Origin: Candidatus Wolfebacteria bacterium
GTDB lineage: Bacteria; Patescibacteriota; Minisyncoccia; Phycocordibacterales; NVSU01
Direction of reading: 5' to 3'
Length of the DNA stretch: 41,869 nt
NCBI GenBank assembly: GCA_002401345.1
Contig: NVSU01000010.1
Location: forward strand, 82 to 41,950
Within the stretch, counting starts at the first letter, position 1, and every line of letters starts with the position of its first letter. Both the position numbers and the translations under genes were made by a program. Below, piece by piece: positions 22,162 to 30,346 of the stretch. Below the pieces are notes generated by a model. That model was not told the origin of the DNA, did not search any database, and saw only the letters and a program-made list of their open reading frames with translations.

Positions 22162-22162
22162 A
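21874..22162 (+). mobile_element. Full-length GIY-YIG TIR element between leuS and murJ
   Basis: A 279-bp element (21879-22157) flanked by ATGAA at 21874 and 22158. Ends TCCCGTACGAAAT and ATTTCGTACGGT are inverted repeats with one mismatch over 12-13 bp. Removing it restores leuS stop and murJ start as one ATGA overlap. The element's own ORF uses the left ATG and the right TGA, so it slots into an operon junction without breaking coupling. This appears to be the coding parent type of the small elements at 19351 and 40068. Confidence 0.85.
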
Positions 22163-23849
22163 TAAAATAATAAATTTGTTGAATCAAAAATATGGTAATG
22201 TAAATCAAGCCGCATTCGTACTGGCTTTTTTTGCGTTCTTTTCTCAAATTCTTGGAATGCTTCGAGATAGAGCACTTGCACACTTCCTTGGTCCGTCAGC
22301 TAGTTTAGATATATATTATGCAGCATTTAGAATCCCCGATTTTCTTTTTATCTCAATTGCATCGCTTGCATCTATTTATGTACTACTCCCATTCCTTGTT
22401 GATAAATTACGCGGAAGTGAAATAGCGACTCCAGAGGCACATTCCTTTTTTAATCAGATATTTACTCTTTTCTTGGCAGTGATGATTGGATCGAGTGTGA
22501 TCATATTCTTTCTCATGCCTCTACTTGCCCCTCTAATCGCACCAGGATTTTCCCCTGCAGACCTAAGTGAACTAGTCACTATCTCTCGATTCATGCTTCT
22601 TTCTCCTGTACTTCTTGGCCTCTCTAATCTAATAGGTTCAATTACTCAACTCTTTAAAAAATTCTTTGTATTTGCATTATCTCCTGTGTTTTATAATGTC
22701 GGGATTCTTTTTGGTATTATTTTCCTTTATCCGCTTATTGGTCTTAAGGGTATGGCGATTGGTGTCATTATAGGAGCGGGTCTTCATTTTGCGATTCAAC
22801 TTCCTGTGGTCATTGGTCATAAATTCATTCCTCGATTTACCTCCAAATTTAATTTTAAAGAGCTTAAAAAGATGGTTGCGATTTCATTACCTCGAACACT
22901 TGGTTTGTCTGTTAATAGTTTTGCACTTCTGGCAATTGTTGCGATGGCTTCATTTATAGGGGAAGGATCAATTTCAGTTTTTAATTTTTCATTCAATTTG
23001 CAGGCAGTGCCATTAACACTTGTAGGTGCATCATATTCAGTTGCTGCGTTTCCAACACTTGCTCAATTCTTTTCTAAAAACAATATCAAAGGTTTTGTAC
23101 AGCAAATCACTCATGCGGCGAAGCAGATTATCTTTTGGTCTATGCCAATTATGTTTTTGTTTATTATTCTTCGAGCTCAAATTGTGCGAGTTGTGCTTGG
23201 GTCAGGTTCATTTACATGGGACGATACTCGTTTAACAGCAGCAACACTTGCACTGTTTTCTATATCAATAGTGGGTCATGCACTTATATTATTGCTGGTG
23301 CGTGGATACTATGCAGCAGGTAAGACCACACGACCTGTAGTTATTAATGTATTTTCTGCGGGATTAATTGTAGTATTCGCATTTATCTTTTTAAAACTTT
23401 TCCAAACCTATCCAATGTTTCAATTTTTTATAGAATCACTGTTTCGAGTTGACGATATTCCGGGTACAGGCATATTAATGATGGCACTTGCATACTCTGT
23501 TGGTACGTTGGTGAACTTCTTTTTATTGTGGACTAGATTTAAAAAAGATTTTCTTAACAAAGAGATTATTGCTGACATTAGAAAAACATTTTTCCAAACA
23601 TTTGCAGCCGCATTCTTTATAGGATTTGTGAGTTATGTATTTCTTCTTTTATTTTCAAATGTATTTGATTTAGATACATTTTGGGGTATTTTTCTTCAAG
23701 GATTTCTATCTGGAATCATCGGAATTGCTGTAGGAGTGGTGATCTTAAAACTCTTTAAGAATGAGCAAATTAAAGAAGTTCAAGACACACTTCGTACTCG
23801 ATTCTGGAAGAGTAAAAAGTATGTGGTCCCGAGTCAGGAGGATTTGTAA
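22158..23849 (+). CDS. murJ: Lipid II flippase MurJ
   Basis: 563 aa, MviN/MurJ family of the MOP superfamily, with about 14 membrane helices. Family features: opening QAAFVLAFFAFFSQILGMLRDRALA with its conserved Arg pair, DIYYAAFRIPDF, and NFSFNLQAVPLTLVGASYSVAAFP in helix 8. It moves lipid II across the membrane for peptidoglycan synthesis, working with MraY and MurG encoded later in the window. The start is the right-hand ATGAA of the GIY-YIG element. The Lys/Arg-rich C-terminal tail is cytoplasmic. Confidence 0.94.
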   Translation: MNKIINLLNQKYGNVNQAAFVLAFFAFFSQILGMLRDRALAHFLGPSASLDIYYAAFRIPDFLFISIASLASIYVLLPFLVDKLRGSEIATPEAHSFFNQIFTLFLAVMIGSSVIIFFLMPLLAPLIAPGFSPADLSELVTISRFMLLSPVLLGLSNLIGSITQLFKKFFVFALSPVFYNVGILFGIIFLYPLIGLKGMAIGVIIGAGLHFAIQLPVVIGHKFIPRFTSKFNFKELKKMVAISLPRTLGLSVNSFALLAIVAMASFIGEGSISVFNFSFNLQAVPLTLVGASYSVAAFPTLAQFFSKNNIKGFVQQITHAAKQIIFWSMPIMFLFIILRAQIVRVVLGSGSFTWDDTRLTAATLALFSISIVGHALILLLVRGYYAAGKTTRPVVINVFSAGLIVVFAFIFLKLFQTYPMFQFFIESLFRVDDIPGTGILMMALAYSVGTLVNFFLLWTRFKKDFLNKEIIADIRKTFFQTFAAAFFIGFVSYVFLLLFSNVFDLDTFWGIFLQGFLSGIIGIAVGVVILKLFKNEQIKEVQDTLRTRFWKSKKYVVPSQEDL

Positions 23850-24018
23850 GACTACGAATAGCGAATTTATTACCCGCCGGAACGTACCGTTCGGTGCATT
23901 GTCTATGTTGTCCATAGGACCTTTCGTACGAAAGGTTCCATAGGTGAAAGAGGTTTTAATAATCTCTTTAGGTTCATTTTTGTCGATGGACACAAGGACG
24001 CCATCATAGAACTGCTTT
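23850..24018. repeat. Palindromic spacer after murJ
   Basis: Contains GGACCTTTCGTACGAAAGGTTCC-type palindrome at 23917-23939 (16-bp perfect core CCTTTCGTACGAAAGG), bracketed by CCATAGG copies, and a GC-rich imperfect hairpin at 23877-23894. The core TTTCGTACG equals the inner end of the GIY-YIG element's inverted repeat. No ORF is convincing. Confidence 0.4.
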
Positions 24019-24052
24019 AAACCCGAAAAGATATATTCTTTTCGGGTTTTTT
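24019..24052 (+). terminator. Rho-independent terminator just before lepA
   Basis: AAACCCGAAAAG (24019-24030), loop ATATATT, CTTTTCGGGTTT (24038-24049), then TTT. A perfect 12-bp stem, ending only 15 nt before the lepA ATG. It terminates murJ transcription and leaves room only for a leaderless lepA promoter, or acts as an attenuator. Confidence 0.85.
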
Positions 24053-24054
24053 GG

Positions 24055-24060
24055 TAGTAT
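24055..24060 (+). promoter_or_regulatory. -10-like hexamer before lepA
   Basis: TAGTAT ends 7 nt before the lepA ATG and starts 3 nt after the terminator T-run. No good -35 is visible because the upstream bases belong to the terminator hairpin. Confidence 0.35.
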
Positions 24061-24067
24061 TGGGCGT

Positions 24068-25870
24068 ATGGACTTAAATAATATTAGAAACTTTTCAATA
24101 ATTGCCCATATAGACCATGGAAAATCAACTCTGGCAGATCGAATGCTCGAGCTTACCTCTACTGTGGAAGCTCGAAAAATGAAGGATCAGGTGCTTGATA
24201 CGATGGATCTTGAGCGAGAGCGAGGAATAACCATTAAAATGCAACCTGTTCGAATGGAATACACTCTTGATGGACACTCATATGTACTTAATCTTATAGA
24301 TACTCCAGGTCATATTGATTTTTCATATGAGGTGTCACGAGCGCTTCGTGCGGTTGAGGGATCATTGTTATTAGTTGATTCAACTCAAGGAGTTCAGGCC
24401 CAAACGTTCACCACACTCGACATGGCTCGGGAATTGGGACTTGTAATAATTCCTGTACTTACAAAAATTGATTCACCTCTTGCACGAGTTGATGATATTG
24501 CATTGGAGGTTTCAGAGCTTCTAGATGTTGATCCAGACTCAATTTTGAAAGTCTCAGGAAAAACAGGAGAGGGGGTTCCAGAACTACTTAAAGAGATAAT
24601 CAAAAAAATTCCGCCTCCAAAGATTTCTCTCCCAGAGATAACAACTCCACATTTCAGAGCACTTGTGTTTGATTTCGAATACTCTAGTCATAAGGGTGTA
24701 ATTGTATATGTGCGAGTACTTGAGGGAAGTATAAAGAGACATGATTCTCTTTTATTTAAAATAGCTAATGAAAAGTTTCTCGCTCAAGAAGTGGGAATAT
24801 TTTCACCCGAAGCTATCCCAAAGGATACTATTTCGGCTGGAGAAATTGGATACATTGTAACGGGTATTAAAAAGCCCGGTATTGCATCTGTAGGAGATAC
24901 TATTACATTAGCAAAGCATCCCTCTGAGGCACTTCCAGGATATATGAATCCAAATCCAGTAGTGTGGGTCTCCATGTATCCTGAAAGTCAGGATGATTTT
25001 ATGCTATTAAAAACAGCACTCGGGCGACTACGTTTATCTGATGCATCATTCTCATATGAGGAGGAATCATCGGGTCTTTTGGGAAGAGGATTTAGGTCTG
25101 GCTTTTTAGGAATGCTACATTTAGAAATAATAACTGAACGACTTAGAAGGGAATTTGGCTTAGATCTTGTAGTGACGACACCAAGTATCACGTATAAAGT
25201 TGAATATAAAAATGGCAAAAAAGAAAATATATATTCTCCACATATGTTTCCTGACGATGGATCAATTGTTCGAATAGAAGAGCCATGGGTAGTTATAAAA
25301 ATAATCACTCCTTCAGAATATATTGGTTCACTCATGCAGCTTCTATTTGACCACGAGGGAGAAGTTACAGACACTGAAGATTTTGGAGATAATAGAACAA
25401 CAGTTACAATATCAATGCCACTACGAGAGCTCATGCGTAATTTTTTCGATGAGTTAAAGAGTCTTACTTCAGGATATGCATCTATTTCATATGAAATTGG
25501 AGACTTTAAACAGGCCGATGTTACAAAGCTCGATATTTTAGTGGCAGATGAAGTTATACCAGCATTTTCCAAAATTGTTTCGACGCGAAAAGTACAAGAA
25601 GAGGCAGAAAAGACAGTTGAGAAACTTCACTTACATCTTCCGCGACAAATGTTTGTTGCTAAGGTCCAAGGACGAGCACACGGGAGAATTCTAGCATCAA
25701 AGACAATTAAAGCATTTAAGAAAGACGTGACCGCAAAACTCTACGGTGGAGATATTACAAGAAAAATGAAACTTAGAGAAAAGCAAAAAAAGGGAAAGAA
25801 GAAGATGAAAGAACGCGGGAAAGTGAACATTCCTCACAGTGTCTTTCTAAAAATGATGAAAAACGATTAA
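24068..25870 (+). CDS. lepA: Elongation factor 4 (LepA)
   Basis: 600 aa, normal length. GTPase motifs: G1 AHIDHGKST, G2-region RGITIKMQ, G3 DTPGHIDF, G4 TKID. The LepA-specific C-terminal domain is present, with GDITRKMKLREKQKKGKKKMK near the end, where a Lys-rich tail is typical. EF4 acts on stalled or mistranslocated ribosomes. It stands alone between two terminators and its upstream -10 is 7 nt from the ATG. Confidence 0.97.
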   Translation: MDLNNIRNFSIIAHIDHGKSTLADRMLELTSTVEARKMKDQVLDTMDLERERGITIKMQPVRMEYTLDGHSYVLNLIDTPGHIDFSYEVSRALRAVEGSLLLVDSTQGVQAQTFTTLDMARELGLVIIPVLTKIDSPLARVDDIALEVSELLDVDPDSILKVSGKTGEGVPELLKEIIKKIPPPKISLPEITTPHFRALVFDFEYSSHKGVIVYVRVLEGSIKRHDSLLFKIANEKFLAQEVGIFSPEAIPKDTISAGEIGYIVTGIKKPGIASVGDTITLAKHPSEALPGYMNPNPVVWVSMYPESQDDFMLLKTALGRLRLSDASFSYEEESSGLLGRGFRSGFLGMLHLEIITERLRREFGLDLVVTTPSITYKVEYKNGKKENIYSPHMFPDDGSIVRIEEPWVVIKIITPSEYIGSLMQLLFDHEGEVTDTEDFGDNRTTVTISMPLRELMRNFFDELKSLTSGYASISYEIGDFKQADVTKLDILVADEVIPAFSKIVSTRKVQEEAEKTVEKLHLHLPRQMFVAKVQGRAHGRILASKTIKAFKKDVTAKLYGGDITRKMKLREKQKKGKKKMKERGKVNIPHSVFLKMMKND

Positions 25871-25875
25871 AAAAT

Positions 25876-25899
25876 ACCCGCAGATTGCGGGTGTTTTTT
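25876..25899 (+). terminator. Terminator of lepA
   Basis: ACCCGCA-GAT-TGCGGGT stem-loop followed by GTTTTTT, 5 nt after the lepA stop codon. Confidence 0.9.
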
Positions 25900-25914
25900 A
25901 ATGAATGAGGAGGT

Positions 25915-26022
25915 CTATTGGAAAAATGGACTGTAGAGTAAAATCATACTGACAATAACCAGTACTCCAATAATACTCCAAAAGGCCTTCATTCTCTTTT
26001 TATTTTTTTTACCTAAAAACAT
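25915..26022 (-). CDS. Small single-pass membrane protein, 35 aa
   Basis: Reads MFLGKKNKKRMKAFWSIIGV and continues LVIVSMILLYSPFFQ. A basic cytoplasmic start is followed by one membrane helix of about 20 residues. It ends 16 nt from the lepA terminator and is divergent from the FtsB-like gene, with a clear shared promoter region between them. Good codon structure and typical small-membrane-protein layout make it likely real. Function unknown; its location suggests an envelope role. Confidence 0.6.
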   Translation of the reverse strand: MFLGKKNKKRMKAFWSIIGVLVIVSMILLYSPFFQ

Positions 26023-26087
26023 AATGTTCGTGTATACTATCTATATACTATACACTAAAACATTTTTTGGTATTTTTATCAAGTCCT
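26023..26087. promoter_or_regulatory. Divergent promoter region
   Basis: Repeated TATACTAT-type blocks (GTATACTATCTATATACTATACAC at about 26031-26054, given here in parts: GTATACTAT, CTATATACTAT) offer -10 hexamers on both strands. It separates the small membrane protein and the FtsB-like gene. Confidence 0.5.
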
Positions 26088-26465
26088 ATGAATCTTTTCT
26101 TTAAAAAAAATACATTACACAAATTTTTTCACTCATGGATATTTCTTTCATCATTGCTTATTGTTGTGATCATTTTTTTTATGGGTGTCGTGGGTGCATA
26201 TAAAAAAAACAAAGAAGCTCGTGGAAATAAGAATATCGCATCAGAGCAAGTTGACCAGTTAGTTGAACGAGATGGGGAATTGACTGCACTTATAGACACA
26301 TTGCACACAGATGAGGGTATTGAGGAGTCTATAAGGGATAAATTCTCATTGGTTAAAGAAGGTGAGAAATCCATTGTAATAGTTGATGATCCAGCAACAG
26401 TATCACCTGATGAAGTGACCCAAAATCGTCGATCATTCATACAATTCTTAAAAGACCTTTTCTAA
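26088..26465 (+). CDS. Septum formation initiator family protein (FtsB/DivIC-like)
   Basis: 125 aa from the ATG at 26088; an upstream in-frame GTG at 26067 is less likely because it adds an uncharacteristic hydrophobic start. Basic N-terminus, one membrane helix at about 17-36, then a coiled coil (ASEQVDQLVERDGELTALID) and the DivIC-like IRDKFSLVKEGE motif. Such proteins link the division machinery FtsL/FtsQ at midcell. A proline/acid-rich tail follows. Located before rplU with its own promoter. Confidence 0.8.
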   Translation: MNLFFKKNTLHKFFHSWIFLSSLLIVVIIFFMGVVGAYKKNKEARGNKNIASEQVDQLVERDGELTALIDTLHTDEGIEESIRDKFSLVKEGEKSIVIVDDPATVSPDEVTQNRRSFIQFLKDLF

Positions 26466-26466
26466 C

Positions 26467-26494
26467 TTGCATATTTCCTTATTTTATATAGAAT
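26467..26494 (+). promoter_or_regulatory. Promoter of rplU
   Basis: -35 TTGCAT (26467-26472), 16-bp spacer, -10 TAGAAT (26489-26494), 7 nt before the ATG. The message would begin at or within a few bases of the start codon. Confidence 0.6.
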
Positions 26495-26501
26495 AGTAAC
26501 T

Positions 26502-26819
26502 ATGTCATTTGCAGTAATAGAAACAGGAGGAAAACAATACAAAGTCTCTGTAGGGGACTCTCTTCGTGTTGAGAAGCTCTCAGGACCTCATAAAGAGGGA
26601 GATACAATCACATTTGATAAAGTGATGATTGTTGATGATGGAAAGAACACTACTGTAGGAACTCCATATATAGATAAAGCTAAAGTAGAGGCAAGTTTTG
26701 AAGAAGAAGGAAAAGCAAAAAAAATATCAGTGATTCAATATAAATCTAAAAGTCGGCATTTCATAAATAAGGGGCATCGACAGCCATACACTAAAGTAAA
26801 AATTACATCTATAAAATAA
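26502..26819 (+). CDS. rplU: 50S ribosomal protein L21
   Basis: 105 aa. Starts MSFAVIETGGKQYKVSVGD, the L21 signature, and ends with the RNA-binding KSRHFINKGHRQPYTKVKI segment. It binds 23S rRNA domain II in the large subunit. The common neighbour rpmA (L27) is absent; a terminator and the opposing recR follow. It has its own leaderless-type promoter. Confidence 0.97.
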   Translation: MSFAVIETGGKQYKVSVGDSLRVEKLSGPHKEGDTITFDKVMIVDDGKNTTVGTPYIDKAKVEASFEEEGKAKKISVIQYKSKSRHFINKGHRQPYTKVKITSIK

Positions 26820-26844
26820 AAATCCCATGTATGGGATTTTTTTT
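26820..26844. terminator. Bidirectional terminator between rplU and recR
   Basis: AATCCCAT-GT-ATGGGATT with T-run on the plus strand and A-run upstream giving a T-run on the minus strand. It directly abuts both stop codons. Confidence 0.9.
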
Positions 26845-27472
26845 ATGATCGATTTTTCAATGCATTTCTAATTGTGTCGTCATCGGAATATTCAAGTTCG
26901 GTTCCCGTTGAAAGACCACGACCAAGTGTTGAGATTGTAATCGAAGTATTCTCAAGTAGGGGAGCGAGTAATTTTCGTATATAGGTATCAGTATTTTCAC
27001 CTTGAGGATTTAAAGAAAAGGCTAAGATGATTTCCTCGAGTTTGTTTTCAGTTATTAGTTTTTTAACTTTTGCGATTAATTCTTTTGAACGCACAAATTG
27101 TGAAGTGTTTTTTTCTATGATCGGCATAAGTCCTCCAAGTATAAAAAAATGACCTGAGTACATATTGCTTTGTGTGATGCTCTCATAATCAGCATCTTTC
27201 TCTACAATCATAAGAAGGCCTCTGTCAGTGTTAGGACTTGAGCAGGCTTCACATATGATTTCTTTTTGTGAAGCATTATTTACTATTGGGAAAAAACGAA
27301 AACATGAAGTACATTGATGCACTGTATTTTTGATAGTGGAGATAAGTGCTGATAATTCATTTATATATTCAGGATTCTTGCGAATGAGAAAATATACAAA
27401 CCGTTTAGATTGACGCTCTCCAATCCCAGGGAATTCTGAAAAAAATTTAGCTAGTCTTACAAGTGGATCCAT
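26843..27472 (-). CDS. recR: Recombination mediator RecR
   Basis: 209 aa. N-terminal helix-hairpin-helix FPGIGERQSKRFVYFL, a C4 zinc finger (CTSC then CEAC with a 20-residue spacer), a TOPRIM domain with LLMIVEKDADYESI, and a C-terminal LGRGLSTGTELEYSD segment matching the RecR Walker-B-like end. With RecO or RecF it loads RecA on single-stranded DNA. It follows dnaB on the minus strand with a 2-nt gap, so the two are co-transcribed. Confidence 0.93.
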   Translation of the reverse strand: MDPLVRLAKFFSEFPGIGERQSKRFVYFLIRKNPEYINELSALISTIKNTVHQCTSCFRFFPIVNNASQKEIICEACSSPNTDRGLLMIVEKDADYESITQSNMYSGHFFILGGLMPIIEKNTSQFVRSKELIAKVKKLITENKLEEIILAFSLNPQGENTDTYIRKLLAPLLENTSITISTLGRGLSTGTELEYSDDDTIRNALKNRS

Positions 27473-27474
27473 GA

Positions 27475-28863
27475 TTAAAATTCTTCATCCAATGGTGAAT
27501 TTGCATATGATTCCATTTGTTGAATATCACTCTTTTCCAGTGACATAAATGAAATAGTTTTCTCATCAAAATAGAGATCAACTTTTCCAGTCGGACCATT
27601 TCGGTGTTTTTCTATCATAATTTCGGCAATATTTTGCCGATCCGAATCCTCATTGTATTTATCTTCTCGATGAATAAACATAACTAGATCTGCATCCTGC
27701 TCAATAGAACCTGAATCTCGAAGATCAGAGAGTCGTGGCTTTCCTCCGCGTGATTCTACTGCACGAGAAAGCTGAGAGAGCGCGAGTACAGGAACATCAA
27801 GCTCACGCGCGAGAGATTTAAGAGATCGAGATATTTCTGTAACTTGATTGACCATGGAGTCATATGCCTTGCTTGTATGCATAAGCTGAAGATAATCGAC
27901 AACGATAAGTCCAAGCCCATGTTCGAGTTTTAGTCTACGTGCAACACCTCTCATTCGAGCGATCGAGTTTGAAGGGTGATCATCAATATAGATTGGTGCT
28001 TTGGAAAGTTTATCAAGTGAGTCTCGTATTTTAGAAAATTCGTTATCTGCACTTAAATTTCCTGTTCGTAATTTCCATGCGTTTACTTTTGCCTCTGATG
28101 CGAGCATTCTATCAACGAGTTGTTGTGAACTCATCTCAAGAGAGAAAATTCCCACAGGTATATTGTGGATTAATGCAGCATTGCGTGCAATATCGAGTGC
28201 AAGTGTAGTTTTACCCATACTCGGTCGAGCGGCTAATATAATAAGATCAGAGTTTTGTAGACCAGAGAGTAGTGTGTCTAAATCTTTGAATCCAGTAGAT
28301 ACGCCACGTAAACTTTCCTTTGATTCATGTAATTTTTCTAATCGAGTCCATGCCTCACTGAGCGTTTCTTTTATCCCAATAAACTTTTGACCCTTTGGAG
28401 ATTGAACTACGCTGAAGATTCTTTTTTCTGCTTGATCTAAAATATCGTCTATTTCATCTGCTCCTTGATTGAAACTAATTTTAGATACAAAATCCGCCGC
28501 CTCAATAAGACTTCGTAGTACATGTTTTTTTCGTACGATCTCTGCGTAATGTTTTATGTTTGTAGATGCAGGTACTGTGTCTACAATTTCAGTTAAATAA
28601 CTTCGTCCACCAACTGTGTCGAGAATCTTTTTTTCTTTGAGTCGAGATGACAATGATAAAAGGTCTATTGGCTCTCCTTTAGATGAGAGTTCTATCATGG
28701 TCTGGAATATTAATCTGTTTTTCTCTGCGTAAAATGATTCTTCAGAAAGAAGATCACCAATTTCAACAAGTGCTCCAGGACGAAGCATGATAGATCCAAG
28801 TACAGCTTTTTCTGAATCTAGGTCTTGGGGAGGTATTCTTGCGATGGAGATTTTTTGTGCCAT
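27475..28863 (-). CDS. dnaB: Replicative DNA helicase DnaB
   Basis: 462 aa, normal. N-terminal domain with DLDSEKAVLGSIMLRPG, a linker helix, then a RecA-type core with Walker A ARPSMGKTTLALDIA, Walker B GLIVVDYLQLM, and the arginine-finger region QLSRAVESRGGKPRLSDLRDS. No intein is present. It is the fork helicase, unwinding 5' to 3' as a hexamer. It forms an operon with recR and is divergent from trpS across a 412-base spacer. Confidence 0.97.
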   Translation of the reverse strand: MAQKISIARIPPQDLDSEKAVLGSIMLRPGALVEIGDLLSEESFYAEKNRLIFQTMIELSSKGEPIDLLSLSSRLKEKKILDTVGGRSYLTEIVDTVPASTNIKHYAEIVRKKHVLRSLIEAADFVSKISFNQGADEIDDILDQAEKRIFSVVQSPKGQKFIGIKETLSEAWTRLEKLHESKESLRGVSTGFKDLDTLLSGLQNSDLIILAARPSMGKTTLALDIARNAALIHNIPVGIFSLEMSSQQLVDRMLASEAKVNAWKLRTGNLSADNEFSKIRDSLDKLSKAPIYIDDHPSNSIARMRGVARRLKLEHGLGLIVVDYLQLMHTSKAYDSMVNQVTEISRSLKSLARELDVPVLALSQLSRAVESRGGKPRLSDLRDSGSIEQDADLVMFIHREDKYNEDSDRQNIAEIMIEKHRNGPTGKVDLYFDEKTISFMSLEKSDIQQMESYANSPLDEEF

Positions 28864-29275
28864 AAAATAATGAATGTTAGTGAATATATTTTATGAGCAC
28901 CCCGTACCAATTTTGTTTCTGCAACACCTCGCAAGGTGCGAGGCCGAATAGGCCAATCCTCGCTGGGCGCAGCACCTTGCCGCGGGATACTCTTATAATG
29001 TTGATAAATTATAGTAATTCTACCCGTCTTGCAAAATTTGGTTCTGGGGTAGCCATGTAGTACACATTATCACAAAAAATGACTGAGTTGAAGGCGTCAA
29101 AAATGACCATATATGAATAAGCTGTTGGTACTATGTGGATTTAAGGATATGTTGCATGTACTCATAATTTATAAATGAGTGTGTGTTTTTCTTTATTAAA
29201 TGGTACTTGTTTGACCAGTAGTATTAAAGAGTATAAACCTTTGATTTACGTTCTTTAACGGGGTAGAATAGTTTC
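28864..29275. other. 412-base intergenic region between dnaB and trpS
   Basis: A GC-rich structured block at about 28925-28985 stands out against AT-rich surroundings. GCAAGGTGC (28931-28939) pairs perfectly with GCACCTTGC (28972-28980), and GAGG pairs with CCTC inside. Short palindromes CACCT-CGCA-AGGTG and GGCC...GGCC overlap. It may be a small RNA, a leader or an insertion of dispersed palindromes. The rest (29000-29240) shows no ORF; the trpS promoter is at its right end. It is not a T-box leader: the conserved antiterminator motif is absent. Confidence 0.45.
29241..29269 (+). promoter_or_regulatory. Promoter of trpS
   Basis: -35 TTGATT (29241-29246), 17-bp spacer, -10 TAGAAT (29264-29269), only 6 nt before the ATG. 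The transcript should be leaderless. Confidence 0.65.
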
Positions 29276-30304
29276 ATGGTTAAAAATAAGAAAACGGACT
29301 CATTTGATGAGAAGCGCGTTGTATTGACAGGGGATCGTCCTACAGGAAAGCTTCATTTAGGTCATTATGTAGGTTCATTGCTTAAGAGAGTTGAACTTCA
29401 GAATATTCATGATCAATATGTGATGATAGCTGACGTACAGGCACTTACTGATAATGCGGAGAATCCTGATAAGGTTCGCAGTAATGTCATTGAAGTAGCA
29501 CTAGACAATCTTGCGGTTGGAGTTGATCCGACAAAAACTACATTCTTCATTCAGTCAGAAGTTCCAGAGATTGCAGAATTGACTGTGTTTTTTTTAAATT
29601 TGGTTACGCTCGCTCGACTCAAGAGAAATCCAACAGTAAAGGATGAGATGAAGCAAAAGGGATATAAAGAAAATGTACCCGCTGGATTTCTTACCTATCC
29701 CGTGAGTCAGGCTGCTGATATTTTATTTTGTAAGGCAACAATTGTTCCAGTTGGTGAAGATCAGCTTCCAGTACTTGAGCAAGCAAATGAAATAGTACAT
29801 AAATTTAATTCACTCTATGGTGAAGTATTTGAAAAAATTGAACCCCTTATGTCCTCAACTCCTCGCTTAGTAGGTATCGATGGGAAATCAAAGATGAGTA
29901 AGTCGCTCGATAATGCAATTTATCTTTCTGATTCATCAGAGGTGATCGAGAAGAAAGTTATGCAAATGTATACTGATCCTGATCATATCCACGTAAACGA
30001 TCCAGGCAAAGTAAAAGGCAATGTGGTGTTTGAATATTTAGATATTTTTGATGAAGATAAAGATGAACTCAAAAAACTAAAAGCACAGTATAAAAAAGGA
30101 GGATTGGGTGATGTGGAAATAAAAAGGAGATTGATAGCTATACTACAAGATCACCTGGCTCCAATACGAGATCGACGAGAATATCTTGCCAAGGATCCAA
30201 AGAAAGTTATGGAAATATTAGAAGAGGGAACGAAGAGAGCTCGGGTTGTCGCAATTGAAACACTCAAAGAAGTACGAGAAGCAATGAGAATTAATTACTT
30301 TTAG
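29276..30304 (+). CDS. trpS: Tryptophanyl-tRNA synthetase
   Basis: 342 aa class I enzyme. HIGH motif HLGH within [23 protein letters not shown] within [17 protein letters not shown], and the [11 protein letters not shown] tryptophan-site segment. It charges tRNA-Trp. The single gene sits behind a leaderless-type promoter. Downstream lies a GIY-YIG element. Confidence 0.96.
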   Translation: MVKNKKTDSFDEKRVVLTGDRPTGKLHLGHYVGSLLKRVELQNIHDQYVMIADVQALTDNAENPDKVRSNVIEVALDNLAVGVDPTKTTFFIQSEVPEIAELTVFFLNLVTLARLKRNPTVKDEMKQKGYKENVPAGFLTYPVSQAADILFCKATIVPVGEDQLPVLEQANEIVHKFNSLYGEVFEKIEPLMSSTPRLVGIDGKSKMSKSLDNAIYLSDSSEVIEKKVMQMYTDPDHIHVNDPGKVKGNVVFEYLDIFDEDKDELKKLKAQYKKGGLGDVEIKRRLIAILQDHLAPIRDRREYLAKDPKKVMEILEEGTKRARVVAIETLKEVREAMRINYF

Positions 30305-30346
30305 AAAAATAAGGAACGAATGAAATGAGTAACTATATTTTTCTAA

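Noticed and set aside
24988-25572. Long minus-strand ORF within lepA
   Set aside because: It is the shadow of the well-conserved lepA frame; its translation is Ser-rich without any recognisable pattern. The same applies to other antisense frames in ychF, aas, dnaB and scpA.
28864-29275. T-box leader for trpS
   Set aside because: No AGGGTGG-type antiterminator motif is present and the trpS promoter at 29241-29269 lies downstream of the structured block.
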